From positions 1 through 44,864 of the forward strand of contig NZ_JABXKQ010000059.1 in NCBI RefSeq assembly GCF_017114945.1: a stretch of DNA of 44,864 nt, read 5' to 3'. The translations under genes were made by a program, and so were the position numbers. Positions within the stretch are counted from its first letter, which is position 1. The number at the start of each line of letters is the position of its first letter. The notes under the pieces are model-generated. The model did not search any database. It saw only the letters and a program-made list of their open reading frames with translations, and was not told the origin of the DNA. This DNA comes from Nostoc sp. JL34 (GTDB taxonomy: Bacteria > Cyanobacteriota > Cyanobacteriia > Cyanobacteriales > Nostocaceae). Positions 15,533 through 25,729 of the stretch are shown one piece after another.

Positions 15533-18526
15533 ATGTATTGGAAATGGGGCTTTAGACTATTAATAGGATTCTTGGGGCTGTGGCTACTGTTGGATCTGGG
15601 TTCGCGCCTGGGAGCAGATATTTTTTGGTTTCAGGAAGTTGGCTATCTCCAAGTATTTCTGTTGAGGGTGCTGACTCGTGGTGTTTTGTGGGTAGTGGTG
15701 GCTGGGATAACTGCTACCTATCTACTGCTAAATCTGGCTCTAGCACAACGGCTAAAATATCCCCAGTCTCTGAAAATTGAGTCAGCAGAACAAAGCCGTG
15801 AATTAACAAATTTTCTCAGTCCTGATTATCGAAAACGCAACGAAACCCGGATACTGACGCCGCAACGCTTTCAACCATTAAAATTGCGCTGGTTATTACC
15901 TCTAACTCTGGTACTGAGCTTGTTGATCGGGTTGATAGTGGTTCACTATGGTCAAATTGCTCTTTTTTACTGGCATTCTCCAGTTAATCAGGGTATTCTC
16001 CCCATTCCTGCCCTATTTCGACCAGAGACAATCTGGCAACTCTTGAGGCAGATTGTCTCTCATGTCTGGTATCTCGGTTTAATTGGGGGATTAGCGATCG
16101 CAATTTTAATCTATCCCCAATTTTTATTAACTGCGATCGCAGTTTTGTTCTGCCCCATTTTTGCGTTCATCCTATTCCAGCACTGGCCAAAGGTACTGCA
16201 ATATTTCCACCCCACTGTTTTCAACAGCACTGAGCCTTTATTTGGTCGAGATATCAGCTTTTATGTATTTTCCTTACCGTTTTGGGAACTGCTAGAACTT
16301 TGGCTGATGGGATTATGTTTGTATGGCTTCGTCGCCGTTACTCTCACTTATCTTTTGTCAGGGGACAGTTTGAGTCAGGGAATTTTCCCTGGTTTTTCGC
16401 CCCAGCAGCAGCGTCATTTATATGGTATGGGTGGCTTATTGATGCTGGTAGTGGCTCTGAGTTATTGGCTGAGTCGCTATGAACTCGTGTATTCTACCCG
16501 TGGAGTAAGTTATGGTGCCAGCTATACGGATGTAACAGCCCAAATGCCAGCTTATACCGTCTTGTGTATCCTGGCAGTAGCGATCGCCTATTACCTACTT
16601 TGGCGAACATTTTTCTGGAAACCCAAATCTCAGTATCGCCGCTTGGTGTTTTACAGCTTAGGGGTTTATCTAATATTAGTTGCAGCAACTGATGTTGTTC
16701 TACCTGCTGTAGTGCAATATTTAATTGTCCAACCTAATGAGTTGCAACGAGAGCAACCCTACATTCAGCGGACTATCGCCTTGACTCGTCAAGCATTTGA
16801 TCTAGAGGCGATCGATGCCAAAACTTTCAACCCACAAGGAACATTAACTGAAGCTGATATTCAAAAGAATGCCTTGACAATTCGCAATATTCGCCTGTGG
16901 GATGAGCGACCACTGTTAGAAACTAACCGACAACTGCAACAAATTCGACCGTATTATCAGTTTCCCGATGCCGATATAGATAGATATACTCTAGTAACAG
17001 ATGAAACTTCACGCCGACCATCTGCTTTGCCAAAACCGCCAGAATCTAAGCAGAAACCAGTTGAACCAACAGAACGGCGGCAGGTATTGATTGCCGCACG
17101 AGAACTAGACTACAGTGCTGTACCACAGGAAGCTCAAACATGGGTTAACCGCCATTTAATTTATACCCACGGTTTTGGGTTTACTGTTAGCCCAGTTAAT
17201 ACAGTTGGGCCGGGTGGGCTACCAGAATATTTTGTCAAAGATATTAGCGGTGATAGTAGCGCCCTGACAACTTCTAGTGAAGCGATTCGTCAAAGTATTC
17301 CCATTGGGCAACCCCGGATTTATTACGGTGAGATTACTAATACTTATGTGATGACTGGCACAAGAGTTAGAGAGCTAGACTACCCTAGTGGTAGCGACAA
17401 TGTTTATAACTATTACGATGGTCTGGGTGGTGTTGAAATTGGTTCAGCATGGCGGCGCTGGCTATTTGCAATGTATTTGAAAGATTGGCAGATGGTGCTG
17501 ACGCGGGATTTTTTGCCAGAGACAAAAGTGCTACTGCGACGAAATGTCAAGCAAAGAATTCAAGCGATCGCACCTTTTTTGAAATTTGACAGCGATCCCT
17601 ATTTAGTAGCTGCTGCTGCTAATCAAGATTTCCCCAGTAATGCCAGTTATCTTTACTGGATTGTTGATGCTTACACAACGAGCGATCGCTATCCTTACTC
17701 AGACACTGGTAGCGATGGGATTAACTACATTCGCAATTCTATCAAAGTAGTGATTGATGCTTACAACGGCACTGTGAACTTTTATATTGCCGATCCAAGC
17801 GATCCGATCATTACCACTTGGTCAAAGATATTTCCTAAAATGTTCAAACCGCTCAGTACAATGCCAGTTAATCTCCGCAGTCATACCCGATATCCGGTGG
17901 ACTTTTTCAAAATTCAATCTGAGCGGTTGATGACCTACCACATGACCGACCCCCAGGTATTTTACAACCGAGAAGACCAATGGCAAATTCCTAACGAAAT
18001 CTATGGCAGTGAACCCCGTCCAGTAGAGCCGTACTATTTGATTACTAGTTTACCCACTGTAAACTTTGAAGAATTTATCCTGCTTCTGCCCTACACTCCC
18101 AAACAACGAACTAATTTAATCGCTTGGTTAGCGGCGCGATCTGATGGCAAGAACTACGGTAGACTAGTGCTATATGTCTTTCCTAAAGAACGCTTGGTCT
18201 ACGGGCCAGAGCAAATCGAGGCACGGATTAACCAAGACCCAGTAATTTCCCAGCAAATTTCTCTGTGGAATCGTCAGGGTTCGAGAGCCATTCAAGGCAA
18301 TTTACTAGTAATTCCCATTGAGCAATCGCTGCTGTATGTTGAGCCAATCTATCTAGAAGCCACACAGAATAGTCTGCCAACTTTGGTGCGGGTAGTCGTG
18401 GCTTACGAAAACCGGATTGTCATGGCACAAACCTTAGAACAGGCATTGCAGGGAATTTTTAAACCAGAAGTTACACCTGCTCCTCCGATTATCCGTCCTT
18501 TTGAAGAAGCAGCCCCGCCAGGTTAA
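15533..18526 (+). CDS. UPF0182 family large membrane protein
   Basis: A 997-residue protein of the UPF0182 (COG1615) family found in cyanobacteria and actinobacteria. The first 400 residues hold about seven membrane segments (for example [34 protein letters not shown] and [15 protein letters not shown]), with the conserved [15 protein letters not shown] between them. The remaining part is a large soluble domain with family hallmarks [24 protein letters not shown]-like [10 protein letters not shown] and YVEPIYLEA near the C-terminus. The function is not known. The length is complete and no frameshift is seen. Confidence 0.95.
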   Translation: MYWKWGFRLLIGFLGLWLLLDLGSRLGADIFWFQEVGYLQVFLLRVLTRGVLWVVVAGITATYLLLNLALAQRLKYPQSLKIESAEQSRELTNFLSPDYRKRNETRILTPQRFQPLKLRWLLPLTLVLSLLIGLIVVHYGQIALFYWHSPVNQGILPIPALFRPETIWQLLRQIVSHVWYLGLIGGLAIAILIYPQFLLTAIAVLFCPIFAFILFQHWPKVLQYFHPTVFNSTEPLFGRDISFYVFSLPFWELLELWLMGLCLYGFVAVTLTYLLSGDSLSQGIFPGFSPQQQRHLYGMGGLLMLVVALSYWLSRYELVYSTRGVSYGASYTDVTAQMPAYTVLCILAVAIAYYLLWRTFFWKPKSQYRRLVFYSLGVYLILVAATDVVLPAVVQYLIVQPNELQREQPYIQRTIALTRQAFDLEAIDAKTFNPQGTLTEADIQKNALTIRNIRLWDERPLLETNRQLQQIRPYYQFPDADIDRYTLVTDETSRRPSALPKPPESKQKPVEPTERRQVLIAARELDYSAVPQEAQTWVNRHLIYTHGFGFTVSPVNTVGPGGLPEYFVKDISGDSSALTTSSEAIRQSIPIGQPRIYYGEITNTYVMTGTRVRELDYPSGSDNVYNYYDGLGGVEIGSAWRRWLFAMYLKDWQMVLTRDFLPETKVLLRRNVKQRIQAIAPFLKFDSDPYLVAAAANQDFPSNASYLYWIVDAYTTSDRYPYSDTGSDGINYIRNSIKVVIDAYNGTVNFYIADPSDPIITTWSKIFPKMFKPLSTMPVNLRSHTRYPVDFFKIQSERLMTYHMTDPQVFYNREDQWQIPNEIYGSEPRPVEPYYLITSLPTVNFEEFILLLPYTPKQRTNLIAWLAARSDGKNYGRLVLYVFPKERLVYGPEQIEARINQDPVISQQISLWNRQGSRAIQGNLLVIPIEQSLLYVEPIYLEATQNSLPTLVRVVVAYENRIVMAQTLEQALQGIFKPEVTPAPPIIRPFEEAAPPG

Positions 18527-18643
18527 GCGATTTTAAGACTAAATAATTATATTGCAGGCGACAGTGAGCGATAGCCATTAACAAAATTTATTGCAACAGA
18601 CATAGTTTAATGGTTCAACATATTTAATAGACACTAAAAGTTA

Positions 18644-18826
18644 ATGAACATGGTACAAAGTAACCAACTAGAGATTCGCCACATTAATCCTAAAGTGAGG
18701 CAGTTGATTAAAATGTACGCCGATGTTAATAACTGTACGCAATCTGAGATGTTGGAGCGCATTGTTTTGGAGTGGAATGCCCAACAAAGCGAGAGCGAGC
18801 GACCGCCAGGAGACGAAGATGAATAG
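18644..18826 (+). CDS. small ribbon-helix-helix-like protein
   Basis: A 60-residue protein. LEIRHINPKVRQLIKMYADV followed by TQSEMLERIVLEW has the short strand plus two-helix pattern of ribbon-helix-helix DNA-binding proteins (Arc/CopG type), then an acidic tail (PPGDEDE). It might be an antitoxin or small regulator, but no toxin partner is adjacent. It lies 117 bases after the UPF0182 gene. The homology is judged from pattern only. Confidence 0.6.
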   Translation: MNMVQSNQLEIRHINPKVRQLIKMYADVNNCTQSEMLERIVLEWNAQQSESERPPGDEDE

Positions 18827-18883
18827 CTTTTTGCTACAATTGTTAATCGGCTTCTAGCGATAGATTTTTATTAATTTGACTCT

Positions 18884-19351
18884 CTAATTCAAGAAAAATT
18901 TTCCAGAGATTGGGTCTTTTTTGAGGGATTGAATAAAATCCCTTAGAGTCATCATGCTACCCGTTAAGGTGAATTTGGGAGTACCATTTTGAGCCACGAT
19001 TCTCACCTCACCGTCTTGGATCTGAATTTTATTTTTAATGCTATCCCATAGAGTATCAAAGCTCTCATCATCCTTGCAACCATTGGCTTCAAGGAATCTT
19101 TGGCGGACTTCTATTTTTAGTGCTAGTGCTTCTGCTGCTTGAGTCCGCGCCTCAAAGTGCTTAACGACATCTTCATAAGCACTCTCTCTGAGAGTTTTGT
19201 TTTCAGCCTGAACTTGCTCTAACTGAGTTTTTATGGCTTGGAGTTGGGACGCTAAAGCGGCTGATTTGTGGTATTCAACTTTTAAGGCTTGCTTTGCATT
19301 GGCTAACAAAGTTTTATAATCTAGCTGATCTTGACTTTTTTCGGATTGCAT
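18884..19351 (-). CDS. coiled-coil protein of unknown function
   Basis: A 155-residue protein I do not recognise. Residues 10 to about 85 are a long helical, probably coiled-coil region (KSAALASQLQAIKTQLEQVQ and similar). It is followed by a compact C-terminal part with strand-like segments (GEVRIVAQNGTPKFTLTG) and a final helix (LRDFIQSLKKDP). There is no membrane segment. It might partner the 19455 gene upstream on the same strand, but a hairpin separates them. The layout vaguely recalls scaffold proteins, though nothing supports a phage origin. Confidence 0.6.
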   Translation of the reverse strand: MQSEKSQDQLDYKTLLANAKQALKVEYHKSAALASQLQAIKTQLEQVQAENKTLRESAYEDVVKHFEARTQAAEALALKIEVRQRFLEANGCKDDESFDTLWDSIKNKIQIQDGEVRIVAQNGTPKFTLTGSMMTLRDFIQSLKKDPISGKFFLN

Positions 19352-19383
19352 TTTTATCTCTCGATCAACAGATTTTTGGTAAG

Positions 19384-19422
19384 AAACTCTCGTCAGTTAT
19401 ATGACAAAACTGGCGAGAGTTT
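19384..19422. other. strong hairpin between two small leftward genes
   Basis: AAACTCTCGTCAGTT at 19384-19398 pairs with AACTGGCGAGAGTTT at 19408-19422, 14 of 15 positions. On the minus strand it lies 32 bases after the 19455 gene and 33 bases before the 18884 gene. No T run follows, so it could be a weak terminator, an RNA-stability element or a leader structure. Confidence 0.5.
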
Positions 19423-19454
19423 AGTAAATATTATGTGGGTTATCTAAGTATTAG

Positions 19455-19757
19455 TTATTTCACCAATAATGGTGTTTCAGAGGTAGGATTTTCCTGGATA
19501 CTACTTAAACAAGAACTAATATGTAAGCGGATAGCTCGCTCATAAACTCCAGTCTGCTGAGTGCGTACCCCTACAGCCTGATATATTAAGTTAATTTCTG
19601 GAAATTCAGACCAATACATCAAAAAAATGTCTTTAGCTGGAGTAATAATTTCATAATTATTCTCTTGTCTTTTCTTTCTAAGTTTACAATTATTTAGTTG
19701 TAATTTTTGTCTGAATAGTTTTTCAAATTCTGGAATTAAATCTGAAGTAGTTTTCAT
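19455..19757 (-). CDS. small protein of unknown function
   Basis: A 100-residue protein with no family I recognise. It opens with a helix (TTSDLIPEFEKLFRQKLQLN) and a very basic patch (CKLRKKRQENN), then alternating strands (YEIITPAKDIFLMYWSEFP, INLIYQAVGVRTQQ) and a short tail. It is cytoplasmic and lacks membrane segments. It precedes the coiled-coil gene on the same strand. AT-rich composition and few hallmarks leave moderate doubt, but the frame looks coding. Confidence 0.55.
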   Translation of the reverse strand: MKTTSDLIPEFEKLFRQKLQLNNCKLRKKRQENNYEIITPAKDIFLMYWSEFPEINLIYQAVGVRTQQTGVYERAIRLHISSCLSSIQENPTSETPLLVK

Positions 19758-20025
19758 GTGTTATCCACGTTAAAACGTGTTAATTATGCAAAGACTATCT
19801 GGTGATATTACTAAGTATGACACTTCAGATACCTCTTACAATATAGTGTATCAGTTATCGAGTCTTTGAGAATTTGAGGTTGCTTTTCCCTTTTCACAAT
19901 GAAAGAAGAGGGCTAATTCCTGCTCAAGTGGGGACTGGGGACTGGAAAAATAGTTAGCAGAGACACCCTGATAATTACACTGCTAAATAATCTTCGGGCT
20001 AGAAGCCCTGGGGGGCATTCAGTAC
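19758..20025. other. spacer with short repeats
   Basis: No gene. It has GGGGACTGGGGACTGG near 19930, a heptamer-type repeat fragment, and small GC hairpins (GGGCTAGAAGCCC near 19998) just behind the invertase stop that could aid termination. Confidence 0.4.
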
Positions 20026-21429
20026 CTACAGGCTACAGCCTGGGACTTCAAGACCCTCTGCAAAGCTGATTAATTCCAAGTGATCTGGATTTTCCAGCAA
20101 CTTTTTGGCTGCTAGCAATCCGGCAATGCTCCAAGTTTGATAAATTCTGGCTTCTTTGCCAATCAAACGACCATTGTTGCCATCGTAGTATTCCGGGAAT
20201 TTATCCTTAAATAAACGCCTTTCGGCAATGGCGATCGCAGCTTGAGCAAGTTCTGTTCGACCTGCTTTCAGTGCCGCAGCAGTAAATAACCACAGTAAAA
20301 CGGGCCAGTTACCGCCGTTGTGATAAGACCAAGCCCTGTTCTTAGAGTCACATCCTGTAACAATTCTCCACTCTAAACCTTCCATTGCTGGAAAGCAAAT
20401 TTTAACAGGCATATAGCCGATCAAGTCTTGCCAACGTTGGGCGAATAAATTCATAATGCTTTGAGATTCTTTTTCGCCGGCTAAGGAAGTTAAGATTGCC
20501 ATCAGATTTCCCAGAGCAAAAAAGCGAAAATCTATCCGTCCCGGCCCCAAATTTCCGGCTAAATACCCTCCAGTTTCGGGCAACCACTCGGTCAACCAAC
20601 TGGGGATTGATTCTGAGTTGATGTTGAATTTATTAACAATTTCTTTACCAAATTCGTTGTCTTTGTAACGATAGATTTCCCCCAATCGCTTCAAGTCTAG
20701 CCAGTAATAGTTACGGATATGATACTTCAAAGATCCCAATCGCCTATTGACTTTGCCCAGATAACTATCGCCATCTCCATCTGGTAAAAGCAATTCACTA
20801 GCAGCCCTGAGGGACGCATAGAATAACACCTGAATTTCTAGAGGATGTTCGTAGACTCCCATCCGACGGTCAATCATAAACGCGCCATCAGGAACTAACA
20901 TTGTTGGGTACATGGAAAAGCGATGTACCAGGCAAAGATCCAAAATTAACTTGATTCCGGCTTGAAAATCTGGCTGACGCGCTAGGGACAAATCGCCTGT
21001 AGCTTTTTCATAAGCCCGTAGCAGGAGAATCCACCACATACAAGAATCAATTGGGGGAACACGAGCGATCGCCAGTTCACCAAAATCAGCGACCAAAAAT
21101 TCCTCATTCCCCTTGGAATGTACTTTGAAACTTGCAGGCATTAATCCCGCTCCCGGTTCAAAGCAGTCTATCTGCTTTTCATGACTTTGTAATTTCAGTG
21201 TTTCTACTAAGAAGTTACGCACAATCTCTGCTTTGCCGTACATGAGAAACACCAAGGCAGAAGGGACAAAATCGCGGAGGAAGCACTGGTCATAATTGAG
21301 TGCATCTGACTCCGGATCGTGAGCAGCTACAGTACCAATGGGTTTTCCCTGGTAATAGATTACGGACTCTTCCAACAATTCCCAGGCTTCTGTTTCCAGT
21401 AGGCTGTTCTTATCGATGGCGCTAGTCAT
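20026..21429 (-). CDS. alkaline/neutral invertase (glycoside hydrolase family 100)
   Basis: This cytoplasmic invertase splits sucrose irreversibly to glucose and fructose. The 467 residues match the GH100 family shared by cyanobacteria and plants. Landmarks are [54 protein letters not shown] (with the catalytic-type aspartate), [33 protein letters not shown] (family signature) and [19 protein letters not shown] near the C-terminus. It has no signal peptide and is full length. A decayed glucose dehydrogenase pseudogene lies immediately upstream on the same strand, suggesting a former sucrose-glucose unit. Confidence 0.95.
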   Translation of the reverse strand: MTSAIDKNSLLETEAWELLEESVIYYQGKPIGTVAAHDPESDALNYDQCFLRDFVPSALVFLMYGKAEIVRNFLVETLKLQSHEKQIDCFEPGAGLMPASFKVHSKGNEEFLVADFGELAIARVPPIDSCMWWILLLRAYEKATGDLSLARQPDFQAGIKLILDLCLVHRFSMYPTMLVPDGAFMIDRRMGVYEHPLEIQVLFYASLRAASELLLPDGDGDSYLGKVNRRLGSLKYHIRNYYWLDLKRLGEIYRYKDNEFGKEIVNKFNINSESIPSWLTEWLPETGGYLAGNLGPGRIDFRFFALGNLMAILTSLAGEKESQSIMNLFAQRWQDLIGYMPVKICFPAMEGLEWRIVTGCDSKNRAWSYHNGGNWPVLLWLFTAAALKAGRTELAQAAIAIAERRLFKDKFPEYYDGNNGRLIGKEARIYQTWSIAGLLAAKKLLENPDHLELISFAEGLEVPGCSL

Positions 21430-21491
21430 AGGCGTTTAATTCTACTAATGGTATGTGTCGGCTCAATTGTGGAAAGTACGCCAGCCCTACC

Positions 21492-22316
21492 TCAAGCTGA
21501 CCAAGTTTCTCGAAAGTCAGCATATAGAGTCAATCCACCATCTACAAATAGCATTTGTCCGGTGATGTAGGCGGCTTCATCCGAAGCTTAAAAAGCTACT
21601 GCGACTGCCATCTCCTCAGAGGAGCCAGTACCCCGGATGTGACTTTCCACGTAGGCGTAGCCCGTTGTAGACATCGCCTTTTCTCTCTTCATCTATCCAG
21701 TCTTGATTCATTGGCGTGAGCGTTGCTTCGGAGCCAATGGCGTTGATACGAAATACCTTGGCTAGCATATTCCAAAGCTAAAGTTTTGGTCAGGTTTTCC
21801 ATACCGCCTTTGCTAATAGAATAACTGACATACATCAGTCGCCCAATAATTTCGTGAACGCTGGAAATATTAATCATCACCCCCGGACGATGAAGAGACA
21901 GGAGGTGTTTAATAGTTTCAAGGACGCAGAGATAAGCACCCCAAAGATTGACTGCAATTACCCGATCAAAGTCTGCTGTGGTAACTTCGTGGGATGAACT
22001 TTCTGTATTGATACCAGCATTGTTAACTAGAATATCTAAACTGCCAAATTCCTTTACTACGGTGTTGACCATCTCAAACAATGTCAGATTTTTGAGAGAC
22101 ATCTCCCAGAACCAGCAGCGACTTCACACCATAATTTTTGATATTTCCGCGGGCTTTTTGCAATGCCATCTCTTCCGTGTCCGCCGCAGTTTCAGGGTAT
22201 GAGCGGTAATTGATGGCGATGTTGCACCCTTGTTGAGCAAGTCTGATAGCGATCGCCTAACTGATTCCTGACGTTGCACCTGTAATTAAGACATTCTTCC
22301 CTTTAAACCCTATCAT
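21492..22316 (-). pseudogene. decayed SDR family glucose 1-dehydrogenase
   Basis: Pieces of one short-chain dehydrogenase are spread over all frames. From 22316: MIGFKGKNVLITGATSGIS, then an in-frame TAG, then AIAIRLAQQGCNIAINYRSY and further to GDVSQKSDIV. A frameshift leads into LDILVNNAGINTES, the serine/tyrosine strand ISSVHEIIG and the catalytic-type YSISKGG. A second frameshift follows after LALEYASQGI, then a 28-base repeat (21651-21678) breaks the frame again. Near the end ASDEAAYITGQMLFVDGGLT and LYADFRETWSA follow another in-frame stop. The total span fits a normal protein of about 270 residues, so it is one inactivated gene with at least five lesions. Confidence 0.9.
21651..21678. 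repeat. interspersed repeat copy inserted in the SDR pseudogene
   Basis: GTAGGCGTAGCCCGTTGTAG followed by ACATCGCC differs at one base from the copies near 26023 and 40442. In the pseudogene it lies between the codons for DEERK and ESHI, where intact relatives have only a few residues, so it looks inserted. Confidence 0.85.
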
Positions 22317-22570
22317 ATTTCCTTCCTCAGCTGCTATTTGCACTTAGTCAAACAATTTTGGATTTTAGATTATTCCTTCAATTCAAAATCTCAAGTTGCT
22401 GCTGTCAACCCTCTAAGGAGGGAATTCAAAATTCAAAAATAGGTCTTTCATGATTTTGAATTTCTGATAGCATTTGCCGAAATTCCTGCTATTGATGTGT
22501 AGGGGCCTACAGTTGTACACCCCTACAGCTGATTTACTTGTTGCAAAGATTGTTGAAAATGGTATTAGTC
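22317..22570. other. spacer between pseudogene and lipoprotein methyltransferase
   Basis: No gene. It contains repeated AATTCAAAATTCAAAA stretches and an inverted repeat (TGTAGGGGCCTACA near 22498, then TGTACACCCCTACA near 22515), which may help terminate the leftward gene ending at 22571. Confidence 0.4.
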
Positions 22571-23224
22571 CTAGCGCAAATTCGCTGGCACCTGTTCAGG
22601 AACTACCCAATAGTAAATAGTTTTGCCCTGTACGTTCAGCGTTTGCTGTGGTTTCCAATTGCCCATATCGAAGGCGTGGGAGACAATGCGAGTCCCAGGT
22701 TTAAGTTCTTTCAACAGCTTAGGACGAAGTTTGGCGTTGACTTCAGGCAGTAAGTAAAGTGTAACTACTGTTGCTTCACTAAAATCAGTGGTGAATAAGT
22801 CTTGTTGGACAAACTTCACGCGCTCGGTTACTCCTGCCTTCTTGGCATTCTCATTAGCTTCTTTGATGCGTTCGGGGTTAATATCTATACCGATACCGCG
22901 CGTACCATATTTTTGTGCAGCAGTATTTACAATTCGCCCATCACCACTACCTAGGTCATAAAGCACATCATTCTTACCCACTTTTGCCACTTGCAACATT
23001 GCATCCACCACTGGCTGTGGTGTAGGCACATAAGGAACATCGCCAGGACGTTCTTGGGCTTGAGTTGTAGGTGTAGGAGTTGCGGTTTCAGTCTGAGCCG
23101 TTAAATCTGTCGAAGGCTCTGTCCCGGCTTCCAAATCTTGCTGTGTCGGCGTACACCCAGCAATTCCCAAGCTGCTGATACTAACCCCTGTAACCAGTAA
23201 AAACAGAATTTTTTTGAAGTTCAT
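22571..23224 (-). CDS. lipoprotein with class I methyltransferase domain
   Basis: A 217-residue protein with a lipoprotein signal peptide (ILFLLVTGVSISSLGIAGC, lipobox Cys near residue 24) and a Thr/Pro-rich linker (residues 30-62). A methyltransferase fold follows: VLYDLGSGDGRIVNTAA is motif I, GIGIDINPERI the acidic strand, FVQQDLFTTDF motif post-II, and LLKELKPGTRIVSHAF motif IV-VI. An S-adenosylmethionine enzyme outside the cytoplasm is hard to explain because SAM is not known to be there, so the domain may bind another ligand or the protein may face inward. The start has AAGGAG eight bases upstream. The family occurs in other cyanobacteria. Confidence 0.85.
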   Translation of the reverse strand: MNFKKILFLLVTGVSISSLGIAGCTPTQQDLEAGTEPSTDLTAQTETATPTPTTQAQERPGDVPYVPTPQPVVDAMLQVAKVGKNDVLYDLGSGDGRIVNTAAQKYGTRGIGIDINPERIKEANENAKKAGVTERVKFVQQDLFTTDFSEATVVTLYLLPEVNAKLRPKLLKELKPGTRIVSHAFDMGNWKPQQTLNVQGKTIYYWVVPEQVPANLR

Positions 23225-23346
23225 AAATTATTCTCCTTGATTCAGTAGTTTGTGGTCAGTAGTTAGAAAAACAACTGATAGTCATAGAATTTTGAATTGC
23301 TTATAGTATGAGGTTTAGGTTGCACAATCCAAAATCCAAAACTGTA

Positions 23347-24705
23347 TTAAGTCCTACGTTGACGGTAGTTATTCCAAAACAAGAGAGGGATACCTGCTGC
23401 AACAACTAAAACACCTGCAACTGCTCCCACACCCGTATAAACCAAGCTGGAGTAGAGCAAGTAACCGCAGACGGCGCAAAAGAGTAATGGTGTGAAAGGA
23501 TAAAATGGCACACGGAATGGGCGCACTATGTGGGGTTCGCGGATTCGTAATACCAACAGTGATATGCCGGAAAGCAAGAAGAAAAACCAAAATATCGGGG
23601 CGGTGTAATCCACCATTGTTTCAAAGCCTTTGCGAGTGAGCGTGCCTAAAAAAACCAGTGCTAAAGCGATCGCTGCTTGCAATAATAAGGCATGGGTAGG
23701 ACTGCTAGGACGTTGCTGCCAGCGTCCTATAAAACCAAACAGCGAAAAATCCTGTCCCAGAGCATAATTAGTACGCGCTCCGGTAAAAATTGTGGCGTTG
23801 GTTGCTCCCAAAGTAGCGATCGCAATCAGTACACTGATGAACAAGGCTCCCGGTTCGCCCCAAAGAGAGCGCATTAAATCTGCGGCTACTGCTTCTGACT
23901 GTGCCATGTTTGCTAATCCCAGTCCCCGCAGGTAAGCCAGATTGATTAGCAGATAAATGGCAGTAATGATGCTAATACTCCAGATTAGCGATCGCACAAT
24001 ATTACGTTGTCCATCTTGAATTTCTGCGGATATGTAAGCCGCCTCATTCCAACCACCGTAAGACAGCAGCACAAATACCATCGCCAGTCCCCAGGTTCCC
24101 GATGATGCAGATTCTACAGGGGCGGCAGAATTAGGAATGGCGGTAAGCCCAAGAATTACTACCAGTAACAAACCTAGAACTTTCGCAGCACTGAGCAGGT
24201 TTTGTGTCCATTTACCCTGTTGTAAACCGACGATGTTCAAAGCAGTTAAAAGTGCGATCGCTATGGCTGCATAAAGAGAAGACGAAAACGTACCTAGCCA
24301 CCATATCTGAGAAACATAATCGCCAAAAACAAATGCCAAAAGAGCAATGGAACCAGTTTGAATCACTGTCATCCGCGCCCAGGCAAATAAAAAGGCGACT
24401 CCCCGTCCGAATGCACGTTTTAAATAATAGTAGGCACCACCAACATCGGGATAGACAGTTGCCAGTTCTGCATAGCACAGCCCTCCTAATAGAGATACCA
24501 CACCACCAGTTAGCCAAAAAAGCAGTACAGCAATATCGCTACCTGCTTGACTTGCCACTAGAGCCGGCGTTTCAAAAATCCCCGCCCCGATGACAATACC
24601 AACAATCAGAGCCACTGCATCTGGTAATGTCAGGGATGGCTTGGGTACTGCTACTTCAGTTGATGTTGTCTGCTCAAGCAAACTGTAGTCTTTAGGTCTA
24701 CTCAC
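23347..24705 (-). CDS. APC superfamily amino acid permease
   Basis: A 452-residue inner-membrane transporter with about 12 membrane segments. The N-terminal LTLPDAVALIVGIVIGAGIF is the APC signature (GxGIF in the first helix), and LFWLTGGVVSLLGGLCYAEL with YPDVGGAYYYLKRAFG covers helix 2-3. It probably takes up amino acids or related amines by proton symport; the substrate cannot be told. The start is GTG with AGGAAG five bases upstream. It is 122 bases from the lipoprotein methyltransferase on the same strand, so co-transcription is possible. Confidence 0.92.
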   Translation of the reverse strand: MSRPKDYSLLEQTTSTEVAVPKPSLTLPDAVALIVGIVIGAGIFETPALVASQAGSDIAVLLFWLTGGVVSLLGGLCYAELATVYPDVGGAYYYLKRAFGRGVAFLFAWARMTVIQTGSIALLAFVFGDYVSQIWWLGTFSSSLYAAIAIALLTALNIVGLQQGKWTQNLLSAAKVLGLLLVVILGLTAIPNSAAPVESASSGTWGLAMVFVLLSYGGWNEAAYISAEIQDGQRNIVRSLIWSISIITAIYLLINLAYLRGLGLANMAQSEAVAADLMRSLWGEPGALFISVLIAIATLGATNATIFTGARTNYALGQDFSLFGFIGRWQQRPSSPTHALLLQAAIALALVFLGTLTRKGFETMVDYTAPIFWFFFLLSGISLLVLRIREPHIVRPFRVPFYPFTPLLFCAVCGYLLYSSLVYTGVGAVAGVLVVAAGIPLLFWNNYRQRRT

Positions 24706-25300
24706 ATTACTTCCTTATTAGTGTTGATTTGGGACTTTTGGCTTTGTTTCATAGTCTTTGTTCAACAGAGGAATTATCTATGTACTCCAGATTTGGGAAC
24801 TCACGATTCAATCAAACCTTTGAGGTTGGGGATACCAGCCCAAAATTTCACCCTTGAGAAGGTACCTATACTTTTATGATTAACAATAAATATGACCAGA
24901 AAGTGACAGTCACCAGTCATATGTCTTCAAACTGTAATATCCATCTATCCACATTCAGATTAACCTCTGTGCGATCGCTGCAAGTTCTCCTGCTAGACAA
25001 CATTATTTTGCAAATAGGGTAGAAAATCTGAATTGGTAAAACGTCTTCCACGAGTGAGATTTATATTAATCTAGAGAATGATTGACTAATGAGGGGTAAT
25101 CGTGCCTTATTTGATTAAAAAGCTAGTACTGCTACGCGTAATTCCTATATCGTAAACGTCTCATTGATTTAAAATGGATGCTTTATTTACACCCTGCTCT
25201 ACTAGAGACAGCGATCGCTCAATAGTTCAGACTAAGTAGGGATGCACATTTGTGCGCTCCTAATTAATAAAATATATCTAGACTTTTTATCCCTAATTCT
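24706..25300. other. gene-free spacer
   Basis: This is about 600 AT-rich bases with no convincing frame on either strand. HIP1-type sites appear near 24972 and 25211. I see no repeat family member or RNA structure I would defend. Confidence 0.4.
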
Positions 25301-25729
25301 TTAGTATCTGCTACTGGGAAAAAGCAAAATATCTATTACTTCACCTACTATCAAACCCAAGACTGCTAGGACAGTTATAACCCAAAATGAATCTAGTTTA
25401 TTGCAGCCGGAAAAGCGCATTTCCAAATCAGCTAAAAGCGTAGTGGCTAAGGGGATAATAAAGAGACTTAATAATATTGACCAAGTTGCTACTAAAGCAA
25501 TTGATATACTTAAAAATAAGATGACAACTAAAGTTTTAGAGCCAAATTTAACTAAACGCTCTAACCAAGAAATACTTCTTCGCACGACAGCTATAACCAT
25601 AGCAGCGACAAAAGCTCCCACCAACCAAATAATATGATTAGCAGCAAGATACCATCCCAGAAGAATATAAGCTAATAAAAGTAATACTAAAGGCATCAAA
25701 GGAATCCTGTCAAAAAATTCCACATTCAT
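25301..25729 (-). CDS. small membrane protein of unknown function
   Basis: A 142-residue protein with about four to five hydrophobic segments: residues 10-25 (LMPLVLLLLAYILLGW), 30-48, 64-85 (TLVVILFLSISIALVATW), 88-100 and 118-136. A short basic loop (RRSISWLERLVKFG) lies between segments two and three. I do not recognise the family. The final residues are charged or aromatic (FPSSRY). It is isolated, with long spacers on both sides. Confidence 0.6.
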   Translation of the reverse strand: MNVEFFDRIPLMPLVLLLLAYILLGWYLAANHIIWLVGAFVAAMVIAVVRRSISWLERLVKFGSKTLVVILFLSISIALVATWSILLSLFIIPLATTLLADLEMRFSGCNKLDSFWVITVLAVLGLIVGEVIDILLFPSSRY

